In this document: one piece after another, positions 17,139 to 25,044 of the stretch
How the letters are laid out: each line of letters opens with the position of its first letter
Numbering within the stretch: the stretch's first letter is position 1
Source of the DNA: Glaciibacter superstes DSM 21135
Lineage (GTDB): Bacteria > Actinomycetota > Actinomycetes > Actinomycetales > Microbacteriaceae
DNA length: 64,000 bases
Direction of reading: 5' to 3'
Assembly (NCBI RefSeq): GCF_000421145.1
Contig: NZ_ATWH01000017.1
Coordinates: 1-64,000, forward strand
Translations under genes and position numbers: made by a program
The notes under the pieces: generated by a model
The model's input: the letters and a program-made list of their open reading frames with translations, nothing else
What the model was told of the DNA's origin: nothing
Database searches by the model: none

Positions 17139-18019
17139 TGGACGACCTCCTTGAAGATGGTGGACAGCGACGGGCGCTGCTGGCTGAACGACTGAACCGG
17201 GCCGCGCGCTATTGCTTGCTGCAACACGGTCTGGCTGGCGGCATCCGTCTCGGCCTCGAACACGGCGAAGCCGCCGTCGAAGTCGACGACCGAGATGCCG
17301 GGAACCTCCCGAATCCAGCCGGCATCGTGCGCGGTCTGGATCTCGAAGCGCGGTTCGCTGTACTGCTCACGCAGCTGTTCGCGCGGCCCGTTCGCCCTGA
17401 TCTCGCCCTCGGCGATGATGACCAGGTCGTCACAGAGGCGCTCGACGATATCGAGCTGGTGCGAGGAGAAGAGCACCGGTACGCCGGACGCTGCGTAGTC
17501 CTTGAGCACGTTCACCACAACTTCGACCGCCATCGGGTCGAGGCCGGAGAATGGTTCGTCGAGCACGAGGAACTCTGGGTCGTGCACGAGGGCGGCAGCG
17601 ATCTGCGCCCGCTGCTGGTTTCCGAGCGAGAGTGCTTCGACCAGGTCGCCGGCGCGCTCGCCGAGCCCCAGGCGTTCGAGCAGGGTGTCGGTGTTGGCCT
17701 TGGCCGCTTGCGTGCTGAGGCCGTGCAGCCTGGCGAGGTAGACGAGTTGCTCGGCCACCTTCATCTTCGGGTAGAGGCCGCGTTCCTCCGGCATGTACCC
17801 GAAGCGGCGCCGGTCGCCGGTGGTGAGGGTCTCGCCGTCGAGGCGTACGGTTCCGGAGTCTGGCTGGAGCACTCCGAGGACGATGCGCATCGTGGTCGTC
17901 TTGCCTGCGCCGTTGGCGCCGACAAAGCCGGTCATCCGTCCGTTGCCGACGGTGAAGCTGACATCGGTCAGCACCTGGCGTGAGCCGTAGTGCTTGTTGA
18001 CGTTGGAGATCTCCAGCAT
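17135..18019 (-). CDS. NatA-like ABC exporter ATPase
   Basis: 294 residues. Walker A GANGAGKTT, signature LSLGNQQRAQI (LSLGN in place of LSGGQ, usual in this family), Walker B FLVLDEPFSGLDP and switch ISFSSHQLDI-type histidine in LFSSHQLD. The C-terminal extension of about 80 residues is typical of NatA-type exporters. The ATG follows GAAAGGC. It is transcribed with the permease. The divergent spacer to the next gene carries a three-copy 14-bp repeat. Confidence 0.9.
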   Translation of the reverse strand: MLEISNVNKHYGSRQVLTDVSFTVGNGRMTGFVGANGAGKTTTMRIVLGVLQPDSGTVRLDGETLTTGDRRRFGYMPEERGLYPKMKVAEQLVYLARLHGLSTQAAKANTDTLLERLGLGERAGDLVEALSLGNQQRAQIAAALVHDPEFLVLDEPFSGLDPMAVEVVVNVLKDYAASGVPVLFSSHQLDIVERLCDDLVIIAEGEIRANGPREQLREQYSEPRFEIQTAHDAGWIREVPGISVVDFDGGFAVFEAETDAASQTVLQQAIARGPVQSFSQQRPSLSTIFKEVVQ

Positions 18020-18132
18020 TGGCGAGCCTTTCGTTTGCTTCGTGCTTCCACGCTACGCAGGCGCGTCAGTTGCCACATCCGTCGCCAGGGTGAACGGATG
18101 CTCCGCCTGGCGGCGGAGACGCACGCGCCAGA

Positions 18133-18174
18133 ATCATTCACCGACGATCATGCACCGACGATCATTTGCCGACG
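18133..18174. repeat. Three tandem 14-bp iterons in divergent promoter region
   Basis: ATCATTCACCGACG, ATCATGCACCGACG and ATCATTTGCCGACG follow each other without gaps. They lie 114 bp upstream of the NatA-like gene and 77 bp upstream of the divergent membrane-protein gene. The arrangement resembles a multi-site operator for a regulator that binds direct repeats. Confidence 0.6.
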
Positions 18175-18237
18175 CGACCGATATGAGAATGTGCCTTGGG
18201 GTCATCCGGCGAGGCCGCAGCCCGCTGCGCTCGCCGG

Positions 18238-18243
18238 TAGGTT
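18238..18243 (+). promoter_or_regulatory. -10 element of the 18.25-kb membrane-protein gene
   Basis: TAGGTT ends seven bases before the GTG at 18251; no ribosome site is present. This supports choosing that GTG and a leaderless message. Confidence 0.4.
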
Positions 18244-18250
18244 GAGTCGG

Positions 18251-20137
18251 GTGAGTCTGGTGAGTGGGAAAGACGCGGGGCGGCCCGGCACGCGACAGTC
18301 GAACGCACAGCAGGCAGCGCGCGGGGTGATCCTGCGCGGCCGGGGCATCGGTAGCTCATTCACCTACCTGCTGGCGGTCGGTGTGGCCCTCGCAGCCATA
18401 TTCGGTCTGATCTGGGGCGCCGTGATGTTCGGCCTGCTCGGGTTGACATACGACGAAGCGGGGTTGGCCTTCGCCCCGACTCTCGCCGTGCTCGGCGGCT
18501 TCGCCGGTGCAATCGTCGGCGCCGCGATCGGGCTGGTTTCGGCATCCGTTGCCGCCTTCGTCCTGGTGGCGAGTGCGCTGTTGGTGCGCGTTCCCTGGTG
18601 GGGGAAGCCGATTCTGGGCGCCGTCGGAGCCGTGCTCGGGGTGCTCGCCACCGCGTTGGTCGTCGGCCACTGGATGTACGGCCAATTCAGTATGACCTTC
18701 CCACTGCTCGATGTGCGGCTGGTGTCGTTGCTCGCTGCCGTCAGCGCTGCTCTGGCGATCGGCTGGGCGGAGCGCTCGCGCATCCAACCGGCACTGGCCG
18801 ACGTGCGGCCGCTGGCAAGCGACGCAGACCTTCCCGCGCGGGCGATCGTCGTACCAGGGTCGTTCGCCCGTTCTTCAGGCGCTCGCTTTGTCTTCGTCGG
18901 GCTGGCGCTGGCGTTCGCCTTGTTGGTCGTTGACCTGGCATTGGTGTTCTGGATGCCGGGCTGGGACCCATCTGAGGAGTGCCCACCGTATGGCGGCGGC
19001 AGGTATCTCGCCCACGAGTGGACCACCTTCCCGCCGCAGACCGTGTGCCAGCTCACCGGTGGCACCGTGCAGGTGGTGCCGCCTTTTGTCGCGCCACTGC
19101 TGACGATCGGCATCGTGCTGGCCATGGCGCTCATTTCGCTGGGCGCGGTGCTGCTGGCCAGGTCGGTCGACCGGGCCGACCGTGCCGCTGCGCTGACGGA
19201 TGCGGCTGCGGCGACGGCTGCGGCGGCGGATGCGGTCGGCCGCGCGCGGCATCCGTTTGCCTCGCGGTCTCGGAGTGCCGGTGTGTTCCTGGCAGCGGTC
19301 GGTGTGATGTCGCCGGTCTGGATGCTGCTGCTCGGCTGGGGACTGAGCTCTGAGTACGCGACGTCGTCTGCGGAGACCGCGACCTGGTATTTCGTTCAGC
19401 TGCTGGTGGCAGCCGCGATTCCACTGACGTCGCTGGTGCTGTTGGGCCTGTCGCTGCCGTCGTCGCTTCCGGCGGCCTCCGCGCTCGGGCGCGGCACGCG
19501 CGAGCAGGTGCCGGCGGTGCTCGCCATCCTGTCGGTGTGCACGCTCGCCCTGACGGTGTGGAGTGGCGGGTCCCTGGTGTCGGCGACCGTCACGGGAGCG
19601 GCACGCCTCGCGCACCTGGACTCGTTGCCGCCGTATGAGACGGGGCCGGTCGCCCCTGACCCGACCCCTGGGGAGGGCGCCGTGGTTGTGCCCACTCCTG
19701 AGGCGCCGAGCACCCTCCTCACAGAAGCCGGGCTTCGAGCGGGGATGGAGGCGCTGCTCGACACAGCGGTCGATGCCGCTGGCCCGGCCGCCGACTGGAA
19801 CGCCGGGTTGGGGCCGGAAAGTCTCACGTTGTCACCGGTCGCGTGCCTCGACGGCGCCGGCGTCTCGTATCCGTTTCCAGAAGCGACTTTCGCCACCGGT
19901 GTCATCACCGACACCAGCACCGACGAGCACGACAGGGAGGTGACCGACCGCAACGTGGCGGCATCCGAGCGGATCGTGGCCGCCTGGGAGCGGCTCGGCT
20001 ACAACGAAGACAGCGGACTCGGCGGCAACCTCGACCTCGGCGCGCCAGAGGGAGCACCGGCGCTCAGTCTGCACGTTCGGTACTCGTTCGGCTTCGTGAC
20101 GCTGACGGCCGAGAGCCGCTGCGTCGTCCCTGGGTGA
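18251..20137 (+). CDS. Large multi-pass membrane protein, unknown function
   Basis: 628 residues from the GTG chosen here; the open frame extends upstream but has no protein-like sequence. About ten hydrophobic helices fall in two blocks separated by a soluble segment with four cysteines or more near EECPPY...TVCQL. An Ala-rich cytoplasmic stretch (AAALTDAAAATAAAADA) lies mid-protein. The last 170 residues are an extracytoplasmic domain after a Pro/Glu linker (VAPDPTPGEG), containing two cysteines (LSPVACLDG and AESRCVVPG). No transport or enzyme motif is recognised. Confidence 0.7.
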   Translation: MSLVSGKDAGRPGTRQSNAQQAARGVILRGRGIGSSFTYLLAVGVALAAIFGLIWGAVMFGLLGLTYDEAGLAFAPTLAVLGGFAGAIVGAAIGLVSASVAAFVLVASALLVRVPWWGKPILGAVGAVLGVLATALVVGHWMYGQFSMTFPLLDVRLVSLLAAVSAALAIGWAERSRIQPALADVRPLASDADLPARAIVVPGSFARSSGARFVFVGLALAFALLVVDLALVFWMPGWDPSEECPPYGGGRYLAHEWTTFPPQTVCQLTGGTVQVVPPFVAPLLTIGIVLAMALISLGAVLLARSVDRADRAAALTDAAAATAAAADAVGRARHPFASRSRSAGVFLAAVGVMSPVWMLLLGWGLSSEYATSSAETATWYFVQLLVAAAIPLTSLVLLGLSLPSSLPAASALGRGTREQVPAVLAILSVCTLALTVWSGGSLVSATVTGAARLAHLDSLPPYETGPVAPDPTPGEGAVVVPTPEAPSTLLTEAGLRAGMEALLDTAVDAAGPAADWNAGLGPESLTLSPVACLDGAGVSYPFPEATFATGVITDTSTDEHDREVTDRNVAASERIVAAWERLGYNEDSGLGGNLDLGAPEGAPALSLHVRYSFGFVTLTAESRCVVPG

Positions 20138-20195
20138 TGCGCGGCCTGAGCCTGCGCCGACCCGGGTGACGCGCGCCCCTGTGTACGAATTGCGA

Positions 20196-20217
20196 GGTCG
20201 GCTACAGGTCGGCTACA
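20196..20217. repeat. 11-bp tandem duplication across the epimerase stop
   Basis: GGTCGGCTACA occurs twice in direct contact (20196-20206, 20207-20217). The second copy contains the minus-strand stop codon of the epimerase, and the first supplies a duplicate stop downstream. Confidence 0.7.
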
Positions 20218-21157
20218 GAGCGGCGATGGTCCAGCGCGCGGTGGCGAGCTCGCCGGGCTCCAGCACGATGAGGTCGGTGCCGGAATTGAAGGCGTCTGGC
20301 GGGCAGGTCATCGGCTCGACGGCGAGGCCGATCCGGCTCTGCGCCGCGTCTGGCTGGTCGGCGGTGTGCACCTGCACCCAGGGGCAGGCGGTGTCCCAGC
20401 GCATGACGACGCCGGTTCCGGATGCGGCCGTCAAGCGCACTTCGGCTGCCCCGCCCGCGTCACGTTCCAACTCGGTGAACGCGTGGTCGATGAAGGTGTC
20501 GCCGATCACGCGGGGCGCGCCGAAGTCGAAGGCGCTGCCCGCGACATCCGTCAGCTCGACCGGAATCAAGCGATCGGCGGTCACCGTCAGCACCTGCGCG
20601 GCGGGGAGAGTGAGTGTCCAGTCGTCGACGCGACCCTCACCCGCGACCAGGTACGGATGCGGACCGGTGCCGTATGGTGCGGCATCCGTGCCCGTGTTGC
20701 GGGTGGTGATCGTGGTGCGCAGGCCATCGGCGCCGAGCGCGAACTCGACCCGCACCTGTAGGCGGAACGGGTAGCCGGCCTGCGCCTCGACGGTGGTCGC
20801 GAGTAACACGCGCTCTGGCGACTCGCCGATGGCGATGAAATCGAGCCAGCCGACGAGTCCGTGTAACGCATGCCCGCGGGCGGGCTCCGTAAGCGCGAGC
20901 TGGTGCTCTGTGCTGCCAGCCTCTGTGCTGCCGGCCGCTGTGCTGCCGAAGCTGTAGCGCCCGTCGACGACCCGGTTCGGCCAGGGCGCCAGCGTTGCGC
21001 CGCGGTATGCGGGTCGCACTTCGTCTGCCTCGAACGGCACAACGAGGTCGCGGCCCCGGTGCTGCAGGCGGCGGAGGGTTGCGCCAACACTGGCGATCGT
21101 GGCGGTGTAGTCGCCGAAGGCGAGCTCGAACTGGGTTCCGGAGAGGGGCGTCGTCAT
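20213..21157 (-). CDS. Aldose 1-epimerase (mutarotase-like)
   Basis: 314 residues of the galactose mutarotase superfamily, interconverting anomers of aldoses. Typical elements are the substrate-arginine region LAPWPNRVVDG, catalytic His in GHALHGLVGW, second His in GTGPHPYL and a C-terminal glutamate region near IVLEPGE. The middle carries an in-frame 15-bp repeat, about three copies (20907-20951), encoding GSTAAGSTEAGST. A CAGAAT box lies six bases before the ATG. It stands alone, so the sugar is unspecified. Confidence 0.85.
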   Translation of the reverse strand: MTTPLSGTQFELAFGDYTATIASVGATLRRLQHRGRDLVVPFEADEVRPAYRGATLAPWPNRVVDGRYSFGSTAAGSTEAGSTEHQLALTEPARGHALHGLVGWLDFIAIGESPERVLLATTVEAQAGYPFRLQVRVEFALGADGLRTTITTRNTGTDAAPYGTGPHPYLVAGEGRVDDWTLTLPAAQVLTVTADRLIPVELTDVAGSAFDFGAPRVIGDTFIDHAFTELERDAGGAAEVRLTAASGTGVVMRWDTACPWVQVHTADQPDAAQSRIGLAVEPMTCPPDAFNSGTDLIVLEPGELATARWTIAAL

Positions 21158-21220
21158 CCCTCAATTCTGCCGGTGATTCTGCGGGCCGGGTGCCGTGGCC
21201 GACTAACGGGGTGACGACGC

Positions 21221-21925
21221 TCAGGCTGGAGACGCGCCCGGCGTGACGATGCCGTGCTCGTAGGCGAAAACGACGGCCTGGATGCGGTCGCGGAGCCCCA
21301 GCTTCATCAGCACCTTCGACACATGCGTCTTCACCGTCGCCTCGCCGAGGTACAGCCGCCGGGCGATCTCGGAGTTCGCCAACCCCTGTGCGAGCAGCGC
21401 CAGCACCTCGGCCTCACGCGCGGTCAGCTCGTCGACCGTGGTCGGCATCGGGCGAACGGATGCCGCGGCCGGGCCCGCCTGCGCGTCGGCCGACCGTGCG
21501 AAACGTTCGATCACTCGGCGCGTCACATCGGGAGCGAGAAGCGCATCCCCCCTGGCCAGCACCTGCACGGCCTCGACGAGCGCTTCTGGCGACGAGTTCT
21601 TCAGGATGAATCCGCTCGCGCCGTGCTGCAACGCGTCGAAGAGGTAATCCTCACGGTCGAACGTCGTGAGGATGAGGACGGCAGAACGGATGCCGGGATC
21701 GGCGACGATCTCACGGGTGGCGGTGAGGCCGTCGATGCCGGGCATCTGCACGTCCATGCAGATCACGTCGGGGTTCAACTCTCGTGCCCTGTCGATTGCG
21801 CCGCGACCGTCAGCCGCTTCGCCGACAACCTCGATACCGGGCTCAGACCCGAGGATGATGCGGAATCCGGCGCGCACCAGTTCCTGGTCGTCTACCAGCA
21901 GAACCCTGATTGGTGCCGTCATCAC
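21221..21925 (-). CDS. NarL/LuxR-type response regulator
   Basis: 234 residues. DD at 12-13, phosphoacceptor Asp58 (VICMDVQMPG), Lys in GFILKNSSPE. LuxR helix-turn-helix: LTAREAEVLALLAQGLANSE, then GEATVKTHVSKVLMKLGL. The start codon overlaps the kinase stop by four bases (ATGA). It is cognate to the 455-residue kinase upstream on the same strand. Confidence 0.9.
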   Translation of the reverse strand: MMTAPIRVLLVDDQELVRAGFRIILGSEPGIEVVGEAADGRGAIDRARELNPDVICMDVQMPGIDGLTATREIVADPGIRSAVLILTTFDREDYLFDALQHGASGFILKNSSPEALVEAVQVLARGDALLAPDVTRRVIERFARSADAQAGPAAASVRPMPTTVDELTAREAEVLALLAQGLANSEIARRLYLGEATVKTHVSKVLMKLGLRDRIQAVVFAYEHGIVTPGASPA

Positions 21926-23289
21926 GCGTCCTCTGGCGGGGTCGGGCGTGCCGCGCTCGCCAGCGGGAATCGGGCACGCACCAGGTAGCCTCCGCGCGGC
22001 CGCGCTCCGATGTGGATCTCGCCGCCAACGGCCGCCACCCGTTCCCGCATCCCTTGGTGTCCGAGCCCGACGCCCGATGATATTCCTTGTGCGACATGTG
22101 CTGTGGAACCCGCGCGAGGGCCGACGCCGTCGTCGGTGATCTCGAGCTCCGCGGCATCCGATTCATAACGCAGGCGGAGGTCGGCGGTCGCACCAGGTCC
22201 GGCGTGCTTGCGCGTGTTGGTGAGCGCCTCCTGGGCGATCCGGTAGATGCTCAGCGCGATGGTCCCCGGTACGTCACGTGGCTGCCCGATGATGCTGAGC
22301 GTCACCGGAATACCGGCCGATCGTGACTCTTCGGCGAGTTCCGTGAGCTGTGCCACGCCCCGCGTGCTGCTGCCTTCGCTCGCCGGGGCGGCATCCGTCG
22401 GCTGGTCGTCGCTACGCAGCGCGCCGAGCATCGTGTGTAATTCCTCGACGGCGCTCCGTGCGCTCTGCTCGATCTGGCCGAGGGACTGGCGAGCTGCAAT
22501 GGGGTCGCGGTCAAGGATGCGCCTGGCTGCGCCGGCCTGCACCCCCATGACCGACACGTGGTGCGCAACAACATCGTGCAATTCGCGGGCGATGCGCACC
22601 CGTTCCAGCGCCACAGCCTGCGCGGCAGAGCGCTCTCGTTCAACTTCCAATTCACGTGTGCGAGCCTCGAGCGCGGCTTTTCGCCTGGCGGATTGCCACC
22701 CGGATTCGCCGAACAGGTAGGCGGCTCCGAAGTAGATGAGATTGATAAACACCTGAAGCATGCCGTAAGCGGCATACGGTGAGAATGCTCCCTCGCGAGA
22801 CAGGTCTGGAAGCACATTGACCTGGTTCGCTGTGGTGAGCAGAGACCAGAATAGCCAGATGAACATGCCGACAATGATGATGATGCGAACCCACCGGGCG
22901 CGCAGGCGTCGCCGGCTCCAGGCACCGACAGTGTAGATGGCGAGATAGAGGCAGATGTTCGAGAACAGGGTGTCCATCGCGCCGAGAGTGGCGCCGACAA
23001 CGAAGACAACGGCGACGATGACGGCCACCGCTTCCGGCCAGCGCCTGCGAACGGCGAGCGGCAGGGCGATGCAGACGACCCAGAGGGCCGTGAGCCAGAC
23101 TGGTGCGTCATCGAATAGGCCGGCGGTACGGGTGAGGAAGGCGCTGATTGCGGTGCCGACCGCCAATGCGAGTGCGATCCAGATGTCGGCCCGATAGCCG
23201 GCTGGAGTCGGGCTCGGCCGACGCCACCCGTCGCCGAGCGGGTCGGTCGCCCGGGAGTTCTGCGCGGTCGCCACAGTCGGTGCGGTCAT
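21922..23289 (-). CDS. DesK/NarX-type sensor histidine kinase
   Basis: 455 residues. Five to six N-terminal helices (about 35-195), a coiled coil (EARTRELEVERERSAAQAVA), phosphoacceptor RIARELHDVVAHHVSVM (His238) and HATPase with TNTRKHAGPGA, DDGVGPRAG and GLGHQGMRERVAAVGG. A TAGCGT box lies six bases before the ATG with no ribosome site. It forms an operon with its regulator. Confidence 0.9.
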   Translation of the reverse strand: MTAPTVATAQNSRATDPLGDGWRRPSPTPAGYRADIWIALALAVGTAISAFLTRTAGLFDDAPVWLTALWVVCIALPLAVRRRWPEAVAVIVAVVFVVGATLGAMDTLFSNICLYLAIYTVGAWSRRRLRARWVRIIIIVGMFIWLFWSLLTTANQVNVLPDLSREGAFSPYAAYGMLQVFINLIYFGAAYLFGESGWQSARRKAALEARTRELEVERERSAAQAVALERVRIARELHDVVAHHVSVMGVQAGAARRILDRDPIAARQSLGQIEQSARSAVEELHTMLGALRSDDQPTDAAPASEGSSTRGVAQLTELAEESRSAGIPVTLSIIGQPRDVPGTIALSIYRIAQEALTNTRKHAGPGATADLRLRYESDAAELEITDDGVGPRAGSTAHVAQGISSGVGLGHQGMRERVAAVGGEIHIGARPRGGYLVRARFPLASAARPTPPEDA

Positions 23290-23295
23290 TACTCA

Positions 23296-23301
23296 ACGCT
23301 A
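23296..23301 (-). promoter_or_regulatory. -10 element of the 23.3-kb histidine kinase
   Basis: Minus-strand TAGCGT ends six bases before ATG 23289. It matches the TAnnnT-to-start spacing of the leaderless set. Confidence 0.45.
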
Positions 23302-23320
23302 GTCGGGTCCCCCCGCCGCA

Positions 23321-23342
23321 GCATCCGTCGCGCGGCGGATGC
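23321..23342 (-). terminator. Hairpin after the surface-protein gene
   Basis: GCATCCG (23321-23327) and CGGATGC (23336-23342) form a 7-bp stem with an 8-nt G+C-rich loop, about 80 bp beyond the stop of the surface-protein gene. It is built from two inverted copies of the octamer that is over-represented across the window. Confidence 0.35.
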
Positions 23343-23421
23343 CGGCCGGTAGCCGGGCGTCTTGCGGCACGGGGCAACGAAGGGGCACGGCCAGCCGGCC
23401 GCGCCCCGGATCGCTCGACTG

Positions 23422-24798
23422 CTACGCGTGCATGCGGCGACGACGGACGTACAGCATCGACCCGCCCAGGAGCAGCAGCACGGCCGCGCCGAACGGCACA
23501 CCGGCATCGAAGCCGGTTGCGGCAAGCACTGCGGCGACGTTCAGCGACACGCTCGAGACATCACCGTAAAACTGACCGACGACAACGAGGGTGTGCGCCC
23601 CGGCGCCGAGCTTGGTAAGCACGTCGGCACTCAACGTGATCTGTGCCACGCCGTTGACGACCGGGAAGGTTCCGACCGAGATCGGCGACGAGTACAGGTA
23701 GGCGTCGACGAAGCTGTCCGCACCGTCGAAGCGCACGTTGGCGGTGTAGCTCTTCGTCGGGTCCAGGGCGCCGGCGGGAAGTCCCGTGGAGGTCTGTGAC
23801 GCCGGCGTTGAACCGTTGGCCTCGAGGTACGCCGCCAGGTCGGCCGAATCTGCCACCGGTGCGGCTGCGGTCGGGAGCTCGGGGGCGGCGAGGAAGCCGC
23901 TCGTGTAGCTGTCTGCGAAGCCGTCCTTGTGGCCGGCGACCGCCACCCAGATCTGTTTGCCCATCATGTCAGCGGTCACAACGAGGGTCGACGTGTTGGC
24001 GCCCTCGATGTCACCCGAGTTCTGTTGGTGGGGAGCAACCGCACCCCACCCGTAGCTGAGCGTCACATCTGCCGCCCAGCCTGCCGGAACGGCGGTGAGC
24101 GTGCTGCCAACGGCCTGTGTGCCGGAGATGGTGACGGTGCCCGCGACAACCGAATCCTGCAGGAACACGTAGCGGGCACCGTTGAAGCTGATGCCGGTGA
24201 CGGTGCTTTCCGTGCCGGTGGTCGTGAGAACACCGAAGCCGTTAACGACCGCGCCGTCTTCAGCGAGCAGGGCATCAGTCAGGGCCTGGAGCGAGACGAC
24301 AGAGTTCGCCGCGATGTCGCCGATGGCCTTGGACGTCACCCAGGCGTCGGAAAGAGAGGCATTGTTGGTGCCAGTGAAGGGAGCGGACGGACGCAGGGTC
24401 GTCCACTTGCCGTCACCGAACGCGAGGGCAATCTGGAAGAAGGCCGGGTCGCTGTCCGCCGTTGTCGTCCACGACAATTCGCCTGCATTGATCGACTCAA
24501 CCAGCGTGTCCACGCTGAGTTCAGCGCCCTCGTCCAGTCCGTTGAGGATCTGCGATTCGCCTGTGAGCTTCAGTCCCTCTGTGGTGACGCTGGCCCGGTC
24601 CGCTGCATCGGCGTAGCCCTGGTGCCAGCCGGCATACGTGCTCTCATCGGGGCGAATTTGGCTCGCGTACACCGTAACGTCGGTGGTCGCGGCCTGCGCT
24701 GGCGCGGCTGCGACGAGGGAGACCCCGCCGATCAGTGCCGCGCTGAGCCCAAGGGCGGCGGCCCGGCCCAGCCGTGTCTTGAGTGTGGCCATAGTCAT
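23422..24798 (-). CDS. LAxTG cell-wall-anchored surface protein
   Basis: 458 residues. A signal peptide ends near AAPAQAATT. The long exported region contains a beta-sandwich unit of the ISGTQAVGSTLTAVPAGWAAD type (first 20: ISGTQAVGSTLTAVPAGWAA) with YGWGAV and IWVAVAGHKDG. The C-terminus has a sortase sorting signal: LAATGFD, a hydrophobic helix (VPFGAAVLLLLGGSMLYV) and an RRRR tail. LAxTG is the class-E sortase motif of actinobacteria. Two proximal ATGs exist; the first has a GAGGTA site. No sortase gene is in the window. Confidence 0.85.
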   Translation of the reverse strand: MTMATLKTRLGRAAALGLSAALIGGVSLVAAAPAQAATTDVTVYASQIRPDESTYAGWHQGYADAADRASVTTEGLKLTGESQILNGLDEGAELSVDTLVESINAGELSWTTTADSDPAFFQIALAFGDGKWTTLRPSAPFTGTNNASLSDAWVTSKAIGDIAANSVVSLQALTDALLAEDGAVVNGFGVLTTTGTESTVTGISFNGARYVFLQDSVVAGTVTISGTQAVGSTLTAVPAGWAADVTLSYGWGAVAPHQQNSGDIEGANTSTLVVTADMMGKQIWVAVAGHKDGFADSYTSGFLAAPELPTAAAPVADSADLAAYLEANGSTPASQTSTGLPAGALDPTKSYTANVRFDGADSFVDAYLYSSPISVGTFPVVNGVAQITLSADVLTKLGAGAHTLVVVGQFYGDVSSVSLNVAAVLAATGFDAGVPFGAAVLLLLGGSMLYVRRRRMHA

Positions 24799-24854
24799 AG
24801 TGTCGATACCTCAATCGCTAGATCTGACTCGCTTAATGAGCTAGTTGACCCAGA

Positions 24855-24884
24855 CTGTGGCCGCACGAAAGCGGTAGGCCACAG
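24855..24884 (-). terminator. Hairpin between flavoprotein and surface-protein genes
   Basis: CTGTGGCC (24855-24862) and GGCCACAG (24877-24884) form a perfect 8-bp stem; CCGC/GCGG inside offers an alternative fold. It follows the Rieske flavoprotein gene by about 160 bp and precedes the surface-protein start by 57 bp, so it could end the former transcript or be a leader structure of the latter. The rest of 24885-25044 shows nothing else. Confidence 0.35.
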
Positions 24885-25044
24885 GCCGTCGGCCAAGATA
24901 CCCCTTAGCGAAGACTAGTGGCGCGTCGAGCCCGGAATCGTTGTTTGACCCGAACGGGGGCAGACTCTCACCAATACCGATTTCGGGCGGTCGAAACGTT
25001 CCGGCGTGCACGGCAGAATCCCGGTTGATCGTGCTGGCGGCGCG

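Noticed and set aside
18133..18174. CRISPR-like repeat
   Set aside because: The units are contiguous 14-mers without spacers, and no cas gene is nearby. No CRISPR array was seen anywhere in the window.
17990..18250. Upstream extension of the large membrane protein
   Set aside because: It would overlap the NatA-like 5' end and the 14-bp iterons and has no protein-like composition; the GTG at 18251 has a -10 box at the right distance.
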